Below are positions 36,451 through 46,741 of a stretch of 64,000 nt of DNA, one piece after another. A program made the translations under genes and the position numbers. Source of the stretch: Bradyrhizobium sp. ORS 285 (GTDB lineage: Bacteria > Pseudomonadota > Alphaproteobacteria > Rhizobiales > Xanthobacteraceae). The notes beneath the pieces were generated by a model. The model had not been told where the DNA came from. It did not search any database and worked only from the letters and a program-made list of their open reading frames with translations. The stretch spans positions 4,485,001 through 4,549,000 of the forward strand of contig NZ_LT859959.1 of the NCBI RefSeq assembly GCF_900176205.1, written 5' to 3'. Numbering within the stretch: position 1 is the stretch's first letter; each line of letters opens with the position of its first letter.

Positions 36451-37600
36451 CTAGCTCCAACGTTTGGAGCTGATCGCTAGTAAGAGATTTCACATAATCG
36501 AAGTACTGCCTCTGGTACTTTGGCTTCAGACCCGTCGCCCGATAAAGGTTTATCTCACTGATAAGACCCTGACGAAGCAGGGAATCGAACGCTCGGGCAA
36601 ACGAGAAACCAAACTTCGACAGCTTGATCTTCTCCTGAGGAGGAGGTTCTCTGCCCGGTGGACCACCGCGCTTTTCGAAGTAATCTGGATTGCGACCGCG
36701 CACGAGCACTTTCCAGTGATCGTAGCTTCCAGGACGGTAAAAGCCGAGCTGCTCAAGCCTCAGAACAGTCGCCTCTTGACTGATCTTAAGTCGACGAGCC
36801 GCCCATTTCACATCTTCATCGTCGGGCTCTGAAGTGATCGCCCCGTTTAGCAGCGCGCGGACGTAGGACCTTGGGACAAGAAAGCTGCCTGCAAAGCGAT
36901 TACATACGCGCTCGACGGCGTTCTTCCTTATGAACGGATCCGAAATTCCCGTTGATCGCCGCAGAACATGGGCTAGCTCGTGAACAAGAGTAAAGAGCCT
37001 ACGTCCTCTTGTTTGTTTTCGGGTATTGACCACAATTACTGGATGGCGGTGCGACAGGCAAAAGCCACTCCCATCTTCTTCAGGAAAACTATCGTGGAGG
37101 ACAAAAATTCCGCGATCTTCGATCTTCTTTCTGCAAATTAAATAGAACGCGTTTGCGTCCTTCGACTCTAGCTGATCTTCGAGAGTAATATTGAATTGCT
37201 GCCGCACAGCAAAAGCGAATGCATCAATCTCAGCATTTGTATTTGCTTCAAACTGCGGCAGCTCACCCCGCCCGGGCAGCGCAACGAGGGTACGCTGCAC
37301 GCCTTCTGCAAATTGAATGGATTGAATCGTTTCTTTCGTCTTAGCTGACGGACGCGCTGCCGAGGATCGAAAATCGGGCAACACATCATGAAGCGCGGGC
37401 GCTCGCTCCATGAAAAAAGCATAAGACGGAACACCTAACTCCTTCGCAATCCGGTTGAGGATGCCTTGTCCCGGCTCCGGTTCTCGATCAAGTTCGCGAG
37501 ACAACTCTGCAGGCTCAATGCGAAGACGATTCGAGAGCTGCTCCTCAGTAAGAGACCGAGCGCTCAGTATCGTCGAAAGAACATCAGGGTTGTAAGCCAC
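36440..37600 (-). CDS. HTH plus ImmA/IrrE-family metallopeptidase
   Basis: A 386-residue protein. Residues about 5-60 form an XRE-like helix-turn-helix (LTEEQLSNRLRIEPAELSREL). The central ImmA/IrrE zinc peptidase domain has HELAH at 207-211 and a downstream Glu in the ERVCNRFAGSFLVP helix. The C-terminal part (about 255-386) is basic and of unknown role. Family members cleave repressors or act as antitoxins. The start is a GTG at 37600 with an AAGGA site. The following PIN-like gene overlaps by 11 bp. Composition suggests horizontal transfer. Confidence 0.88.
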   Translation of the reverse strand: MAYNPDVLSTILSARSLTEEQLSNRLRIEPAELSRELDREPEPGQGILNRIAKELGVPSYAFFMERAPALHDVLPDFRSSAARPSAKTKETIQSIQFAEGVQRTLVALPGRGELPQFEANTNAEIDAFAFAVRQQFNITLEDQLESKDANAFYLICRKKIEDRGIFVLHDSFPEEDGSGFCLSHRHPVIVVNTRKQTRGRRLFTLVHELAHVLRRSTGISDPFIRKNAVERVCNRFAGSFLVPRSYVRALLNGAITSEPDDEDVKWAARRLKISQEATVLRLEQLGFYRPGSYDHWKVLVRGRNPDYFEKRGGPPGREPPPQEKIKLSKFGFSFARAFDSLLRQGLISEINLYRATGLKPKYQRQYFDYVKSLTSDQLQTLELDDE

Positions 37601-37624
37601 GAAAAATCCTTGAAGGGCAGGCCG

Positions 37625-38104
37625 ATGAAGTATGCTGATTTCTCAAGCGTAGTGCAACTAGGAGTTGGCCTCCACGTTGGGACAGCCGTACTCCAGCTTT
37701 ATGGTGAACTAGGGCTTCAACCTCTAAATCGCGCATTGGCAAGGATAAATAGCCTGTTCTTGGCACCCGAGCATGAGCGTCCTGCGAAGGAACTGGAGGA
37801 TGAACTACTGAGCCTCGAGGGGAAGTACGAGATATTCAAGATCCGCTTATCGAAGGAGTTCGAGAAATACATTCTGGGGAATTCATTCGTTGCGATTACT
37901 TTAGCCGTTATACTTGTCGTTCTCGCCTACAAGGCAGACGATCCCATATCGGAAGGCTGGGAAGCGATCTCTCTCTTGTTCGTGGGCCTCTCCCTGTTAC
38001 CTGCACCGGTCAGCCTCGGAGTGTTTTGGTTTGACGCCGACCGCCAAGTGAAGCCTCTTCGAGAAGAGGCAGATGCGTTGGAAAGAAAAGCCCAGAGCCC
38101 GTAA
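37625..38104 (+). CDS. Two-helix membrane protein of the accessory island
   Basis: A 159-residue protein from the ATG at 37625 (AAGGGCAGG site upstream). An N-terminal helical region (about 1-85, charged, with EHERPAKELEDELLSLEGKYE) is followed by two membrane helices (about 92-107 and 118-137) and a charged C-terminal tail (DRQVKPLREEADALERKA). Its start codon is only 24 bp from that of the divergent ImmA/IrrE gene, so the two promoters must overlap the opposite coding regions. I do not recognise the family. Same AT-richer composition as the island. Confidence 0.7.
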   Translation: MKYADFSSVVQLGVGLHVGTAVLQLYGELGLQPLNRALARINSLFLAPEHERPAKELEDELLSLEGKYEIFKIRLSKEFEKYILGNSFVAITLAVILVVLAYKADDPISEGWEAISLLFVGLSLLPAPVSLGVFWFDADRQVKPLREEADALERKAQSP

Positions 38105-38263
38105 ACGGGTAATTCGGGCGCTGAACTTTAGCGCTGGTGTTCCGATTCTGAAATCAAGAGACCGGGTCGTGGAGCAAAATTAACTCTGATGAGCCCAGCG
38201 TGCGTGAGCCCCGGATGTCGCTGCGCTCTCTGGCTACGTGGGCTCCCGCCCGATCGGCGGTGC

Positions 38264-38345
38264 GTAGGGCGGCTTAGCCGAAGGCGTAAGCCGCCGCGCT
38301 TTGTCGGGTGGGGATGGCGGATTACGCTGCGCTAATCCGCCCTAC
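38264..38345. repeat. Palindromic repeat after the island
   Basis: GTAGGGCGG at 38264 pairs with CCGCCCTAC at 38337-38345, with internal GCTTAGCCG / GGCGTAAGCC and GGATTACGCTGCGCTAATCC small hairpins. A related GGCGGAATTACGCTGCGCTC segment occurs near 40625. GC content is back to background here, so the island's right edge lies around 38105-38260. The rest of 38105-38378 shows no gene. Confidence 0.75.
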
Positions 38346-38378
38346 TGGCCTGGTCTTGTAGCTACACCTCACGCCCAA

Positions 38379-40388
38379 TCACGCCGCCTGCAACGACCCC
38401 AGGAACCGGCTCACCTCGCGCTTCAACCGCCCGCTCTCCGCCGACAGCGAGCGTGCCGCCGTCAGCACCTGGGCCGATGCTGACCCCGTCTCCGACGCAC
38501 CCCGCTGGACGTCGTCGATATTCCGCGACACGCGCTGGGTGCCGTTGGCGGCGTGCTGGACGTTGCGGGAGATTTCCTGCGTGGCGGCGCCCTGCTCTTC
38601 CACGGCCGCGGAGACGGCGGCGGAGATTTCGGACAGGCGGCCGATGGTTGAGCCGATCTCCTTGATCGAGCCGACCGACTCCTCGGTGGCGGCCTGGATG
38701 CCGGAGACCTGCTGGGCGATCTCGCCGGTGGCTTTCGCCGTCTGCTCGGCCAGCGCCTTGACCTCGGCGGCGACCACCGCGAAGCCGCGGCCGGCTTCGC
38801 CCGCGCGCGCCGCCTCGATGGTGGCGTTGAGCGCCAGCAGGTTGGTCTGGCCGGCGATGCTCGAGATCAGCTCGAGCACGTCGCCGATGCGCGCGGCCTG
38901 CTTCGACAGGGTGCCGACGCGCTCATTGGTGCGGTTGGCCTGCGCCACGGCTTCGCTGGCGATGCGCGCGGATTCCTGCACCTGGCGGGAGATCTCGCTC
39001 ACTGACGAGGACAGCTCCTCGGCGGCGGAGGCCACCGTCTGCACGTTGGACGAGGCCTCCTGCGACGCGGCGGCGACCTCGGTCGACAGATCCTGGCCGC
39101 GCGCGGCGGTGCTGGTCAGCGTGCCGGCGGAGGCTTCGAGCTCGCTGGAAGCATGGGACACCGCGTCGATGATTTCGCCGACGGCCTGCTCGAACTGGTG
39201 CGCGAGCCGGGCCATGTCGGCCTTGCGCTCGTGCTCCTGCCGCGCCTCGACATCCGCATGCTCTCTACGGAGGCGCTCGGTCTCGGCCATGTTGTCCTTG
39301 AACACCTGGATCGCCGTGGCCATGGCGCCGATCTCGTCACGGGCGCCGCGGCCGGGGATCTCGACGGCGACGTCGCCGCTGGCCAGCCGGCCCATCGCCC
39401 GCGTCATCGACGTGAGTGGGCCGACGATGCCACGCGCGATCAGGAACGCGACGAGGCAGCCGAACAGCACGGCGGCGGCGCCGACCTGCATCTGCAGCGA
39501 GATGGTGTGGCCGATGGCGCCCTCCGCGGTCGTGCGCGCGGCGTGATAGTCGGCATTGATGCTTGCTTCGGCGGCTTTGAGGGTCTCGATGCTCCGAGCG
39601 ATCAGCGGCTCGATCGCGTTGGCGTAGACCTCCTCGGACTTCAAGGTCGCGGCGGCAGTGGCCTCGAACGCGGTCTTGTTGAGATCGAGCGAGGCTTTCA
39701 CCGGCGCGATCGCGGCGAGCACGCTGGCGGGCGGCGAGTTGCCCTCGAGGGTGGCGAGGCGCTGCTCGACATTGTCGACGCCGGCGCGGAAGGCGGAGGC
39801 GGCCTTGGCGTCGCGCAGCGCCAGGAAGCGCCAGGTCGCGATGCGCACCAGTTGCAGGCGGGTGTCGATATCGGCGACCGCCGTCATCACCTCAGGCTCT
39901 TTGCTGATGCGCGCGGAGATCGAGAGCTTGGCGGTCTTGGCGGCCAAGTCCTCGCCGCCCGGCAGCAGCGCGGCGCGGCCGGTCTTGATCTGCCTGACGG
40001 CGTCCTGCAACTGATCGCGCAAGGTTCGCATCTGCGCGATGTCGGAGAGCAGATCGGCATAGGCCTTGCGGCGCTCGGCGGACAGCGGGCCGTTGCCGGC
40101 GGCCTGCAGCAGCTCGGTCGCCGCCGTCTCGCGGTCGGCGGCCTCCTTCAGCGCGGGCTCGTTGGCATCATGGATGTAGCGCAAATTGGCGCGCTGGATC
40201 GCCTGGAGATGGTTGGAGATCTGGAGGATGCGCGCGGTCGCGTCCGACAGCGCCGACATGTTCGCGACCTGGTCGCTCACGGCGCGCAGGTTCCAGACGG
40301 CCACCGCCGCCATGACCATGCCCACCGCCACCAGCGCCGCGAACCCGGCGTAGAGACGCCCCCTGATCTTCAACCCGAAGCTCATCAT
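38379..40388 (-). CDS. Methyl-accepting chemotaxis protein (periplasmic sensor type)
   Basis: A 669-residue chemoreceptor. It has a first membrane helix at about 13-33, a long helical periplasmic sensor (about 35-310), a second helix (about 315-335, containing AAVLFGCLVAFLIA), a HAMP domain and a cytoplasmic signalling hairpin with [25 protein letters not shown]. No C-terminal CheR/CheB-binding pentapeptide is seen (it ends FLGSLQAA). The start is taken at the ATG at 40388; an in-frame extension to 40490 has less support. No che genes are nearby. Confidence 0.93.
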   Translation of the reverse strand: MMSFGLKIRGRLYAGFAALVAVGMVMAAVAVWNLRAVSDQVANMSALSDATARILQISNHLQAIQRANLRYIHDANEPALKEAADRETAATELLQAAGNGPLSAERRKAYADLLSDIAQMRTLRDQLQDAVRQIKTGRAALLPGGEDLAAKTAKLSISARISKEPEVMTAVADIDTRLQLVRIATWRFLALRDAKAASAFRAGVDNVEQRLATLEGNSPPASVLAAIAPVKASLDLNKTAFEATAAATLKSEEVYANAIEPLIARSIETLKAAEASINADYHAARTTAEGAIGHTISLQMQVGAAAVLFGCLVAFLIARGIVGPLTSMTRAMGRLASGDVAVEIPGRGARDEIGAMATAIQVFKDNMAETERLRREHADVEARQEHERKADMARLAHQFEQAVGEIIDAVSHASSELEASAGTLTSTAARGQDLSTEVAAASQEASSNVQTVASAAEELSSSVSEISRQVQESARIASEAVAQANRTNERVGTLSKQAARIGDVLELISSIAGQTNLLALNATIEAARAGEAGRGFAVVAAEVKALAEQTAKATGEIAQQVSGIQAATEESVGSIKEIGSTIGRLSEISAAVSAAVEEQGAATQEISRNVQHAANGTQRVSRNIDDVQRGASETGSASAQVLTAARSLSAESGRLKREVSRFLGSLQAA

Positions 40389-40887
40389 TCCCGTTGGCCC
40401 CTTCCCTTGTGCGGTCAGCGGACGGTCTCGTCCCGCGCCGCACAGTACCCGCCGCTCGCGCGACGACTCCTCCCAGCAGAGCGGGTGCACGATGAGCGGT
40501 ATTTGCTAATAGCCGGTTAGAGCGGTGGGCAGAGTTCCGCAACATCGTGGCGTAGGTGAGCTACGTAGTTCCGATGAGTTGCGTGGTGCACCATCGCAAC
40601 TCGCGATTCCGGCGCGTCGCAATGGCGGAATTACGCTGCGCTCATCCGCCCTACTCTCTGCCCGTGTCGCGCAAGCCGCATCGACAATCACCACTGTCGT
40701 CCCTGCGAACGCCGGGACCCATACGCCGCGGCGGTTGTGGTGACACACGACTGGGCCGGCATCTCGCCCGACAACATCTCGCTGGGGTTATGGGTCCCGG
40801 CTCAAGGCCGGGACGACAGCGGAGAGCTGGGCGAGGACTGCGCGTCATGGCGGAGGAATTCGGCTGGCTGAGGAGCCGTTCCTGTCC
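40389..40887. repeat. Repeat-rich interval between the two chemoreceptor genes
   Basis: About 500 bp with no gene. It contains a palindrome with arms at 40696-40722 (GTCGTCCC..GCCGGGACCCAT) and 40790-40816 (ATGGGTCCCGGC..GGGACGAC), and a GGCGGAATTACGCTGCGCTC segment near 40625 that also occurs near 38316. It must also contain the promoter of the receptor gene at 38379-40388. Confidence 0.7.
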
Positions 40888-42231
40888 TCAGCTCGCCTTC
40901 ACGCTGACGATGAACGCATCGACCTCGCGCTTCAGGGTCTCGGCCTGTTGCGACAGATCGCCGGCGGCGTCGCGGGCATCGGTGGCGAGGCGGCCGGTTT
41001 CGGCCGAGGTGGAGGTGATCTGGGCGATGTGGTTGGAGACGTCGAGGGTGCCGCGCGCGGCTTCCTGGACGCTCTTGGAGATGTCCTGGGTGGCGTTGCG
41101 CTGCTGCGAGGTGTCGACCTCGATGCCGGACATGATGGCGCTGATCTCGCTCAGTGTGGTCGAGATGCCGTCGATGGCGCCGCGGGTCTCCGCGGTGATG
41201 CCCTGGATGCTGGCGACATGCGCCGAGATCTCGTCGGTGGCCTTGCTGGTCTGGTCGGCGAGGTTCTTCACCTCCGACGCCACGACCGAGAAGCCCTTGC
41301 CGGCTTCGCCGGCGCGCGCGGCCTCGATGGTGGCGTTGAGCGCGAGCAGATTGGTCTGGGCTGCGATCGCCTGCACCAGCTGCACGACGGTGCCGATCTT
41401 CTCGGCAGCGTCCGACAGCGAATGAATAGTGTTCTTGCTCTTCTCGGCCTGCGACGCGGCGCCCTCGGCACGCTGGGTGGCGTCGGAAACGCGGCGGCTG
41501 ATGGTGCCGATCGAACTTGTCATCTCTTCCGCCGAGCCGGCCACCGTCTGCACGCTGCGATTGGCGTGGGCGGCGGCGGCCTCCACCGCATTCGCCTTCG
41601 CCGAGGTGTCGTTGGCGGCGCGCGACAGGGTCTCGGCATTGCTCTTCAGGCGGACGGCCGAGGAGGCCACGCTGCTGACGACGCTGGCGACGAGCTCGTT
41701 GAAGGAGTGGATGCGGCCGTCGAGGAAGCGCGAGCGCTCGCCCTGGCGCTGCGCCTCCTGCAATTCACGCTCGGTGAGGCGCTGGCGCTCGATGCCGTTG
41801 GTCTTGAACACTTCGAGCGCGCCCGCGAGCTGGCCGATCTCGTTGCTAAGGCCAAGGCCGGGGATGCGGGTGTCATACTTCTGGCCGGCGACGTCGCGCA
41901 TGGCCGAGACCATCGCGGCGAGCGGACGCAAGATGCCGTTCTGCACGGCGGCATAGGTCATCAGGCAGACGGCGCTGGCGAACACGGCGATCGCGACGCA
42001 GGCGATCAGGAACCAGGAGAACGCCGACTGGGCCTGCTGATAGATCAAGGTCGCATGGTCGCGCGCCGGGCCGCTGAGGCTGGCGAAGTCCTGCGACAGG
42101 CTGGTGATCTGGTTGTTGAGATACAGCACGGCGATGAAGCCGGTGCCGCCGCCGATCGCCAGCAACAGGAGCAGAGACGCCACGACGCCCCCCACGAGAA
42201 AGCGGATCGTCAGATTGCTGTTGGAGAACAT
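40888..42231 (-). CDS. Methyl-accepting chemotaxis protein (small sensor region)
   Basis: A 447-residue receptor with membrane helices at about 11-35 and 70-95 enclosing only about 35 periplasmic residues, so it probably senses membrane or cytoplasmic cues. A HAMP domain (about 95-150) leads to the signalling hairpin [28 protein letters not shown]. The C-terminal end ([16 protein letters not shown]) is like that of the neighbouring receptor (RLKREVSRFLGSLQAA), suggesting the signalling halves are related by duplication. Confidence 0.92.
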   Translation of the reverse strand: MFSNSNLTIRFLVGGVVASLLLLLAIGGGTGFIAVLYLNNQITSLSQDFASLSGPARDHATLIYQQAQSAFSWFLIACVAIAVFASAVCLMTYAAVQNGILRPLAAMVSAMRDVAGQKYDTRIPGLGLSNEIGQLAGALEVFKTNGIERQRLTERELQEAQRQGERSRFLDGRIHSFNELVASVVSSVASSAVRLKSNAETLSRAANDTSAKANAVEAAAAHANRSVQTVAGSAEEMTSSIGTISRRVSDATQRAEGAASQAEKSKNTIHSLSDAAEKIGTVVQLVQAIAAQTNLLALNATIEAARAGEAGKGFSVVASEVKNLADQTSKATDEISAHVASIQGITAETRGAIDGISTTLSEISAIMSGIEVDTSQQRNATQDISKSVQEAARGTLDVSNHIAQITSTSAETGRLATDARDAAGDLSQQAETLKREVDAFIVSVKAS

Positions 42232-42358
42232 CGGCTTTGCCCGGGTACGTCAGACGGAATGTCAACGCACATTTCCAGACAATGGTAAAATAAGATGAAA
42301 GCCGGCGGGCGGGCGGAGCACGGGAGAGTGCGGGGGTTTTTGGCGACAATGGCGGTGC

Positions 42359-42408
42359 GCCCCCTCTCCTCGTTCTTCACGGGGAGAGGGTTGGGGTGAG
42401 GGGCAGCG
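42359..42408. repeat. Interspersed hairpin repeat, copy D (inverted)
   Basis: Inverted relative to the copy at 42481-42537, with GTTCTTCACGGGGAGAGGG followed by TTGGGGTGAGGGGCAG. The two copies form a large inverted repeat in the 383-bp gene-free interval 42232-42614 downstream of ccmH. Confidence 0.8.
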
Positions 42409-42480
42409 GAACGGGTGGTGCTCGCTTGGGGCACACAAGGGCCGAGCTTGCGGCGCTCTCACTATCGGCACCTCCCGTGC

Positions 42481-42537
42481 GGCTGCCCCTCACCCCGACC
42501 CTCTCCCCGTGAAGAACGGGGAGAGGGAGCGCAGCGC
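42481..42537. repeat. Interspersed hairpin repeat, copy E
   Basis: Shares GCTGCCCCTCACCCCGACCC and the following CTCCCCGTGAAGAACGGGGAG hairpin with the copy at 19981-20035. Located about 80 bp after the ccmH stop, where it could end the ccm transcript. Confidence 0.8.
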
Positions 42538-42614
42538 CGCCGGGGTTGGTTCGACTCCAAATTTCAGAGATCAATGAGTCTCGAGTGGAACGACGGGGTT
42601 TGGCGCAACGCGCC

Positions 42615-43106
42615 TTACGTCGCCGGCGGCTGCTGCTCTGCCGCCATCAGCGCGGCCAGCCGCGCCTCCTCCTCCGCCGTCAGCTTCGGCACAGCCTCCA
42701 CACCGCGCTGGCCGCGGCGGCGGACCTGCCACCACAGCGCCAGCCCGCCGCCGAGCAGCAGCACCGGCGGCAGCAGCCAGAGCAGCAGGGTCTGGCGCTC
42801 GAAGCGCGGCTTGAGCAGCACGAACTGGCCGTAGCGGGCGACCAGGAAGTCGAGCACCTGATTATCGCTGTCACCTGCCGCGAGACGCTCGCGCACCAGC
42901 AGGCGCAGGTCGCGCGCCAAGGGGGCGTCGGAATCGTCGATCGACTGGTTCTGGCAGACCATGCAGCGCAGCTCGCGCGACAGCGCGCGGGCGCGCTGCT
43001 CCTTGGCGGTGTCCGACATCACCTCGTCGGGCTGCACGGCGTGCGCCACGGGCGCGCCGATGAGCAGCAGCAGCGCGAGTGCGAGCGAGCTGAAATTGCG
43101 TCGCAT
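42615..43106 (-). CDS. ccmH: Cytochrome c maturation protein CcmH (CycL)
   Basis: A 163-residue membrane-anchored thiol protein. It has a signal peptide (MRRNFSSLALALLLLIGAPVAHA), then the redox motif LRCMVCQNQSI with Cys48 and Cys51, and a C-terminal membrane helix (TLLLWLLPPVLLLGGGLALWW). It keeps apocytochrome c CXXCH cysteines reduced for heme attachment. A longer in-frame reading upstream overlaps ccmF and is not real. It starts 5 bp after the ccmF stop. Equivalent to rhizobial cycL. Confidence 0.95.
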   Translation of the reverse strand: MRRNFSSLALALLLLIGAPVAHAVQPDEVMSDTAKEQRARALSRELRCMVCQNQSIDDSDAPLARDLRLLVRERLAAGDSDNQVLDFLVARYGQFVLLKPRFERQTLLLWLLPPVLLLGGGLALWWQVRRRGQRGVEAVPKLTAEEEARLAALMAAEQQPPAT

Positions 43107-43111
43107 CCGCC

Positions 43112-45091
43112 CTACTCCGCCGGCTGCAGCGCGCGCACCGCTCGCGCCGGGCGCGGAGCGCCGACGCGCAGGCGGCGATCGGACAGCGACAGCAGTCCGC
43201 CGAACGCCATCAGCACCGGGCCGAACCAGATCAGCAGCACCAGCGGCTTGTGATAGATGCGCACCGCGAGGCCGCCATCGGCGGTGGTGTCGCCGAGCGA
43301 GACATAGAGCTGGCTGACGCCGCGGGTGAGCAGCGCCGCTTCCGTGGTCGACATGCCGCGCGTCGCAAAGCTGCGCTTGCTCGGCGTCATGACCGCGAGC
43401 TGCCTGCCGTCCTCGCTGATCACGAAGGTGCTGACGACCTCGGTGAAGTTCGGACCCTGGCGCTGGGTCATGCCGTCGAAGGTGATCTGATAACCGGCGA
43501 GGTTGCGCATGTCGCCGGGACGCAAGGTCGAGATCAGCTCGCTGTTCCAGGTGGTCTCGCAGACGATGCCGAGCAGGGCCACGCCGAGGCCGGCATGCGC
43601 GAACGCCGTGCCCCACACCGAGCGCGGCAGGCCGCGCGTCCGGTGCAGTGCGGTCTTGAACGGCACGCGGGTGATGCCGCTACGCTCGACCAGATCGACG
43701 ATGGCGCCTGATATGACGAACACGCCGAGGCCGATGCCAATAGGCGCCAGCGCGCTGCCGCCGCGCGCCCAGGCCCACGCGATCGCGATCGCCACCAGCG
43801 AGGCGACGCCGGCCGCGAGCAGCCGCTGCGTGGCCGCCAAGAGATCACCGCGCTTCCACGCCAGCATCGGGCCGAACGGCACCATCAGCAGGAGCAGCGC
43901 GAACAACGGGCCGAAGGTGAGATTGTAGAAGGGCGCGCCGACCGAGAGCTTGAAGTCGAGCGCTTCCATGATGACGGGATAGAGCGTGCCGAACAGCACG
44001 GTGGCACAGGACACGGTGAGCAGCAGGTTGTTCAGCACCAGCGCGCCCTCGCGCGAGATCGGCGCGAACAGCCCGCCCTGCTTCAGCGCGGTGGCGCGGC
44101 CGGCGAACAAGGTCAGGCTGCCGCCGATGAACAGCACGAGGATGCCGAGGATGAAGACGCCGCGCGTCGGGTCGCTGGCGAAGGCATGCACCGAGGTGAT
44201 GACGCCGGAGCGCACCAGGAAGGTGCCGAGCAAGGACAGCGAGAAGGTCAGGATCGAGAGCAGGATGGTCCAGACCTTGAGCGCGTTGCGCTTCTCCATG
44301 ACGAGCGCGGAGTGCAGCAGTGCGGTGCCGGCGAGCCAGGGCATCAGCGAGGCGTTCTCCACGGGGTCCCAGAACCACCAGCCGCCCCAGCCGAGCTCGT
44401 AGTAAGCCCAGTACGAGCCCATGGCGATGCCGAGCGTCAGGAAGATCCAGGCCATCAGGGTCCACGGCCGCACCCAGCGCGCCCAGGCCGCATCGATGCG
44501 GCCCTCGATCAGGGCTGCGATGGCGAAGGAGAACGAGATCGAGAAGCCGACATAGCCGAGATAGAGCATCGGCGGATGCACGGCCAGCCCGATGTCCTGC
44601 AGCACCGGATTGAGGTCGCGGCCTTCGATCGGCGGCGTGGCGAGACGCGCGAACGGGTTCGAGGTGGTCAGGATGAACAGATAGAACGCGCTCGCGACCC
44701 AGGCCTGCACGGACAGAACGCGCGCGCGGAGCGAGAGCGGCAGGTTGTTGCCGAAGGCCGCGACCATGGCGCCGAACAGCGCCAGGATCGACACCCACAA
44801 CAGCATCGAGCCTTCATGGTTTCCCCAGACGCCGGTGATCTTGTAGAGCAGCGGCTTCATCGAGTGCGAGTTCTCGAACACGTTGGCGACGGAGAAATCC
44901 GAGGTCACGTGCAGGGTGATCAGCGCGATGAAGGACAGCCCGGCGAACACGAGCTGCGCCAGCGCGGCGGAACGGCCGACATTCATCAGCGCGACGTCAT
45001 GCCTGGCCGCGCCGAGCATCGGCACCGTCGACTGGATCAGCGCCAGCGCGAGCGCCAGCACCAGGGCATAATGTCCGCTCTCTGCAATCAC
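43112..45091 (-). CDS. ccmF: Heme lyase CcmF (CycK)
   Basis: A 659-residue multispanning inner-membrane protein of the heme-handling family. The tryptophan-rich motif [20 protein letters not shown] (about 240-260) is clear, along with periplasmic-loop histidines. It takes heme from CcmE and, with CcmH and CcmI, attaches it to apocytochrome c. Its start overlaps the ccmE stop by 4 bp. Equivalent to rhizobial cycK. Confidence 0.97.
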   Translation of the reverse strand: MIAESGHYALVLALALALIQSTVPMLGAARHDVALMNVGRSAALAQLVFAGLSFIALITLHVTSDFSVANVFENSHSMKPLLYKITGVWGNHEGSMLLWVSILALFGAMVAAFGNNLPLSLRARVLSVQAWVASAFYLFILTTSNPFARLATPPIEGRDLNPVLQDIGLAVHPPMLYLGYVGFSISFSFAIAALIEGRIDAAWARWVRPWTLMAWIFLTLGIAMGSYWAYYELGWGGWWFWDPVENASLMPWLAGTALLHSALVMEKRNALKVWTILLSILTFSLSLLGTFLVRSGVITSVHAFASDPTRGVFILGILVLFIGGSLTLFAGRATALKQGGLFAPISREGALVLNNLLLTVSCATVLFGTLYPVIMEALDFKLSVGAPFYNLTFGPLFALLLLMVPFGPMLAWKRGDLLAATQRLLAAGVASLVAIAIAWAWARGGSALAPIGIGLGVFVISGAIVDLVERSGITRVPFKTALHRTRGLPRSVWGTAFAHAGLGVALLGIVCETTWNSELISTLRPGDMRNLAGYQITFDGMTQRQGPNFTEVVSTFVISEDGRQLAVMTPSKRSFATRGMSTTEAALLTRGVSQLYVSLGDTTADGGLAVRIYHKPLVLLIWFGPVLMAFGGLLSLSDRRLRVGAPRPARAVRALQPAE

Positions 45092-45606
45092 TGCGTCGCT
45101 CCTGCGGCCGTCTTCTCAGCCCCCTCGCGCATCGACACCGGTCCGGGTTTCGCGGCGCCTTGCGGCTTGCCGTAATCGTCCTTCCAATGGCCCTGCTTCT
45201 TCAGGCTGTCGGCGACTTCCTTCGGCATGTAGGTCTCGTCGTGCTTGGCGAGCACCGTGTCGGCCTTGAACACGCCGGAGGCATCGAGCGCGCCCTCGGC
45301 GACGACGCCCTGCCCTTCGCGGAACAGGTCCGGCAGAATGCCCTTGTAAGCGACCGGGAGTTTCGCGCCGCCGTCTGCGACTTCGAAGGTGACCGCGAGA
45401 TCGTCCCCGCGCTTCAGCGAGCCCGGCTGCACCAGGCCGCCCAGGCGGAAGCGCTTGCCCGGCCCGACGTGCTTCTCCGCGACCATGGTCGGCGTCGAGA
45501 AGAACACGATGGAGTCGCGCAGCGCGTTGAGCACCAGCCCGGCTGCGACCGCGAGCACGAACAGCGCCCCGCCGATGATCGTCAAACGCCTCTGCTTGCG
45601 TGTCAT
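45088..45606 (-). CDS. ccmE: Periplasmic heme chaperone CcmE (CycJ)
   Basis: A 172-residue protein with an N-terminal membrane anchor (about 8-28) and an OB-fold domain. The covalent heme-binding His122 lies in the [10 protein letters not shown] motif. It carries heme to CcmF. The ATG at 45606 gives the standard MTRKQRRL start; a longer reading is unlikely. It begins 34 bp after ccmI and overlaps ccmF by 4 bp. Confidence 0.96.
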   Translation of the reverse strand: MTRKQRRLTIIGGALFVLAVAAGLVLNALRDSIVFFSTPTMVAEKHVGPGKRFRLGGLVQPGSLKRGDDLAVTFEVADGGAKLPVAYKGILPDLFREGQGVVAEGALDASGVFKADTVLAKHDETYMPKEVADSLKKQGHWKDDYGKPQGAAKPGPVSMREGAEKTAAGATQ

Positions 45607-45640
45607 CCCACTATCCCGTTCGCGGCAGACGCGCCGCTTC

Positions 45641-46741
45641 TCATCCATCCAGCCCGAAGGTCTTCACGCCCTCGTTGAGCTGGCGCAACCGCTCGGCATC
45701 CTTCACGGCCTGCCGCGCATCCGATAACGCCGACTTGGCCTTGTCGAGATCACCCATCACGACATAAGCGCGCACCAGCCGCAGCCAGCCCTCGACGTCG
45801 TCGCCATTCTGCTTCAGCCGGGTGGCGAGACGATCGACCATGCCGCGGATCATCGCGTCGCGATCGTCAGCGCTCATGTCCTTGGCGGCGGCCATCGCCT
45901 CGTTCGGCAGCGCCGGCGCCTCGCCGCCGCCGACCCGGGCGAGTGCGGCCACCACCAGCGGCCGCCACGGCGCATCCGCCGGGCCCTTGCTCAGCATGGC
46001 GCGCCAGATGGTGGCGGCGTCGTCCTTGCGGCCGTCCTGCTCGGCGGCCAGGCCGAGATAATAATTGGCCTTGGGCTCGTCGGCGTCGAGCGCATGGCCG
46101 CGCTCGAACTCGGCCTTGGCCTCGGCCGTGACCACCCCGCCCGCCGCGGCCGTCATGACCTCGCCGAGGTCGGCGCGTTTGGCGGCGCCGTCGCCGGCAT
46201 AGTTGATCATGTTGCGATAGGCGCGGATCGCGTCCTCGGTGCGGCCGAGCCGCGCCAGCACCGGGGCCAGCACCGTCCAGCCGCGGCCATCGGTCGGGTT
46301 CTTCTGCAGATGCTGCTCGACCTGCGACACCAGGTTTTCCAGCGGCTGCGAGCCGTCGGCCGGCTTGGCGCGGGCGGTGAGCGGAAAATCCGGCAATTGC
46401 GGCGAGCCGAGCGGCAGGTAGACCGCGAGCGCCACGATCGGCACGCCGATCAGCGCCAGCACCGCGGCCACCCGGCGCAGACCGACGCTCGGCTTGGCCG
46501 ATGGCTCGTTCTCCTGGTCCGCGGCGGCAAGCAGCCGGCGGCCGATCTCGACCCTGGCAGCCTCGGCCTCGACCTTGCCGATCAGGCCGGTTTCGACGTC
46601 GCGCTCGATCTCAGCCAGCTGGTCCTTGTAGACGGCGGCTTCGCGGCCGTCCGAGGCGTTGCGCGCGCCGAGCCCGAGCGGCAGCAGCACGGCGAAGATC
46701 GCCGCGGCCGTCATCACGGCGAACACGAACCAGAGCGTCAT
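45641..46741 (-). CDS. ccmI: Cytochrome c maturation protein CcmI (CycH)
   Basis: A 366-residue apocytochrome c chaperone. Two N-terminal membrane helices ([25 protein letters not shown] and about 85-105) flank a cytoplasmic loop with a leucine-zipper-like character. The periplasmic C-terminal part holds TPR units (for example [22 protein letters not shown] and the later [24 protein letters not shown]). First gene of ccmI-ccmE-ccmF-ccmH. The ATG at 46741 starts directly at the first helix. Confidence 0.93.
   Translation of the reverse strand: MTLWFVFAVMTAAAIFAVLLPLGLGARNASDGREAAVYKDQLAEIERDVETGLIGKVEAEAARVEIGRRLLAAADQENEPSAKPSVGLRRVAAVLALIGVPIVALAVYLPLGSPQLPDFPLTARAKPADGSQPLENLVSQVEQHLQKNPTDGRGWTVLAPVLARLGRTEDAIRAYRNMINYAGDGAAKRADLGEVMTAAAGGVVTAEAKAEFERGHALDADEPKANYYLGLAAEQDGRKDDAATIWRAMLSKGPADAPWRPLVVAALARVGGGEAPALPNEAMAAAKDMSADDRDAMIRGMVDRLATRLKQNGDDVEGWLRLVRAYVVMGDLDKAKSALSDARQAVKDAERLRQLNEGVKTFGLDG

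Noticed and set aside
35500..38380. Search for attachment sites or a tRNA at the island ends
   Set aside because: No integrase, tRNA fragment or matching direct repeats could be found by eye, so no att sites are claimed.
43107..43616. Extended N-terminus of ccmH into ccmF
   Set aside because: The real signal peptide begins at 43106. The extension is the alternate frame of ccmF.
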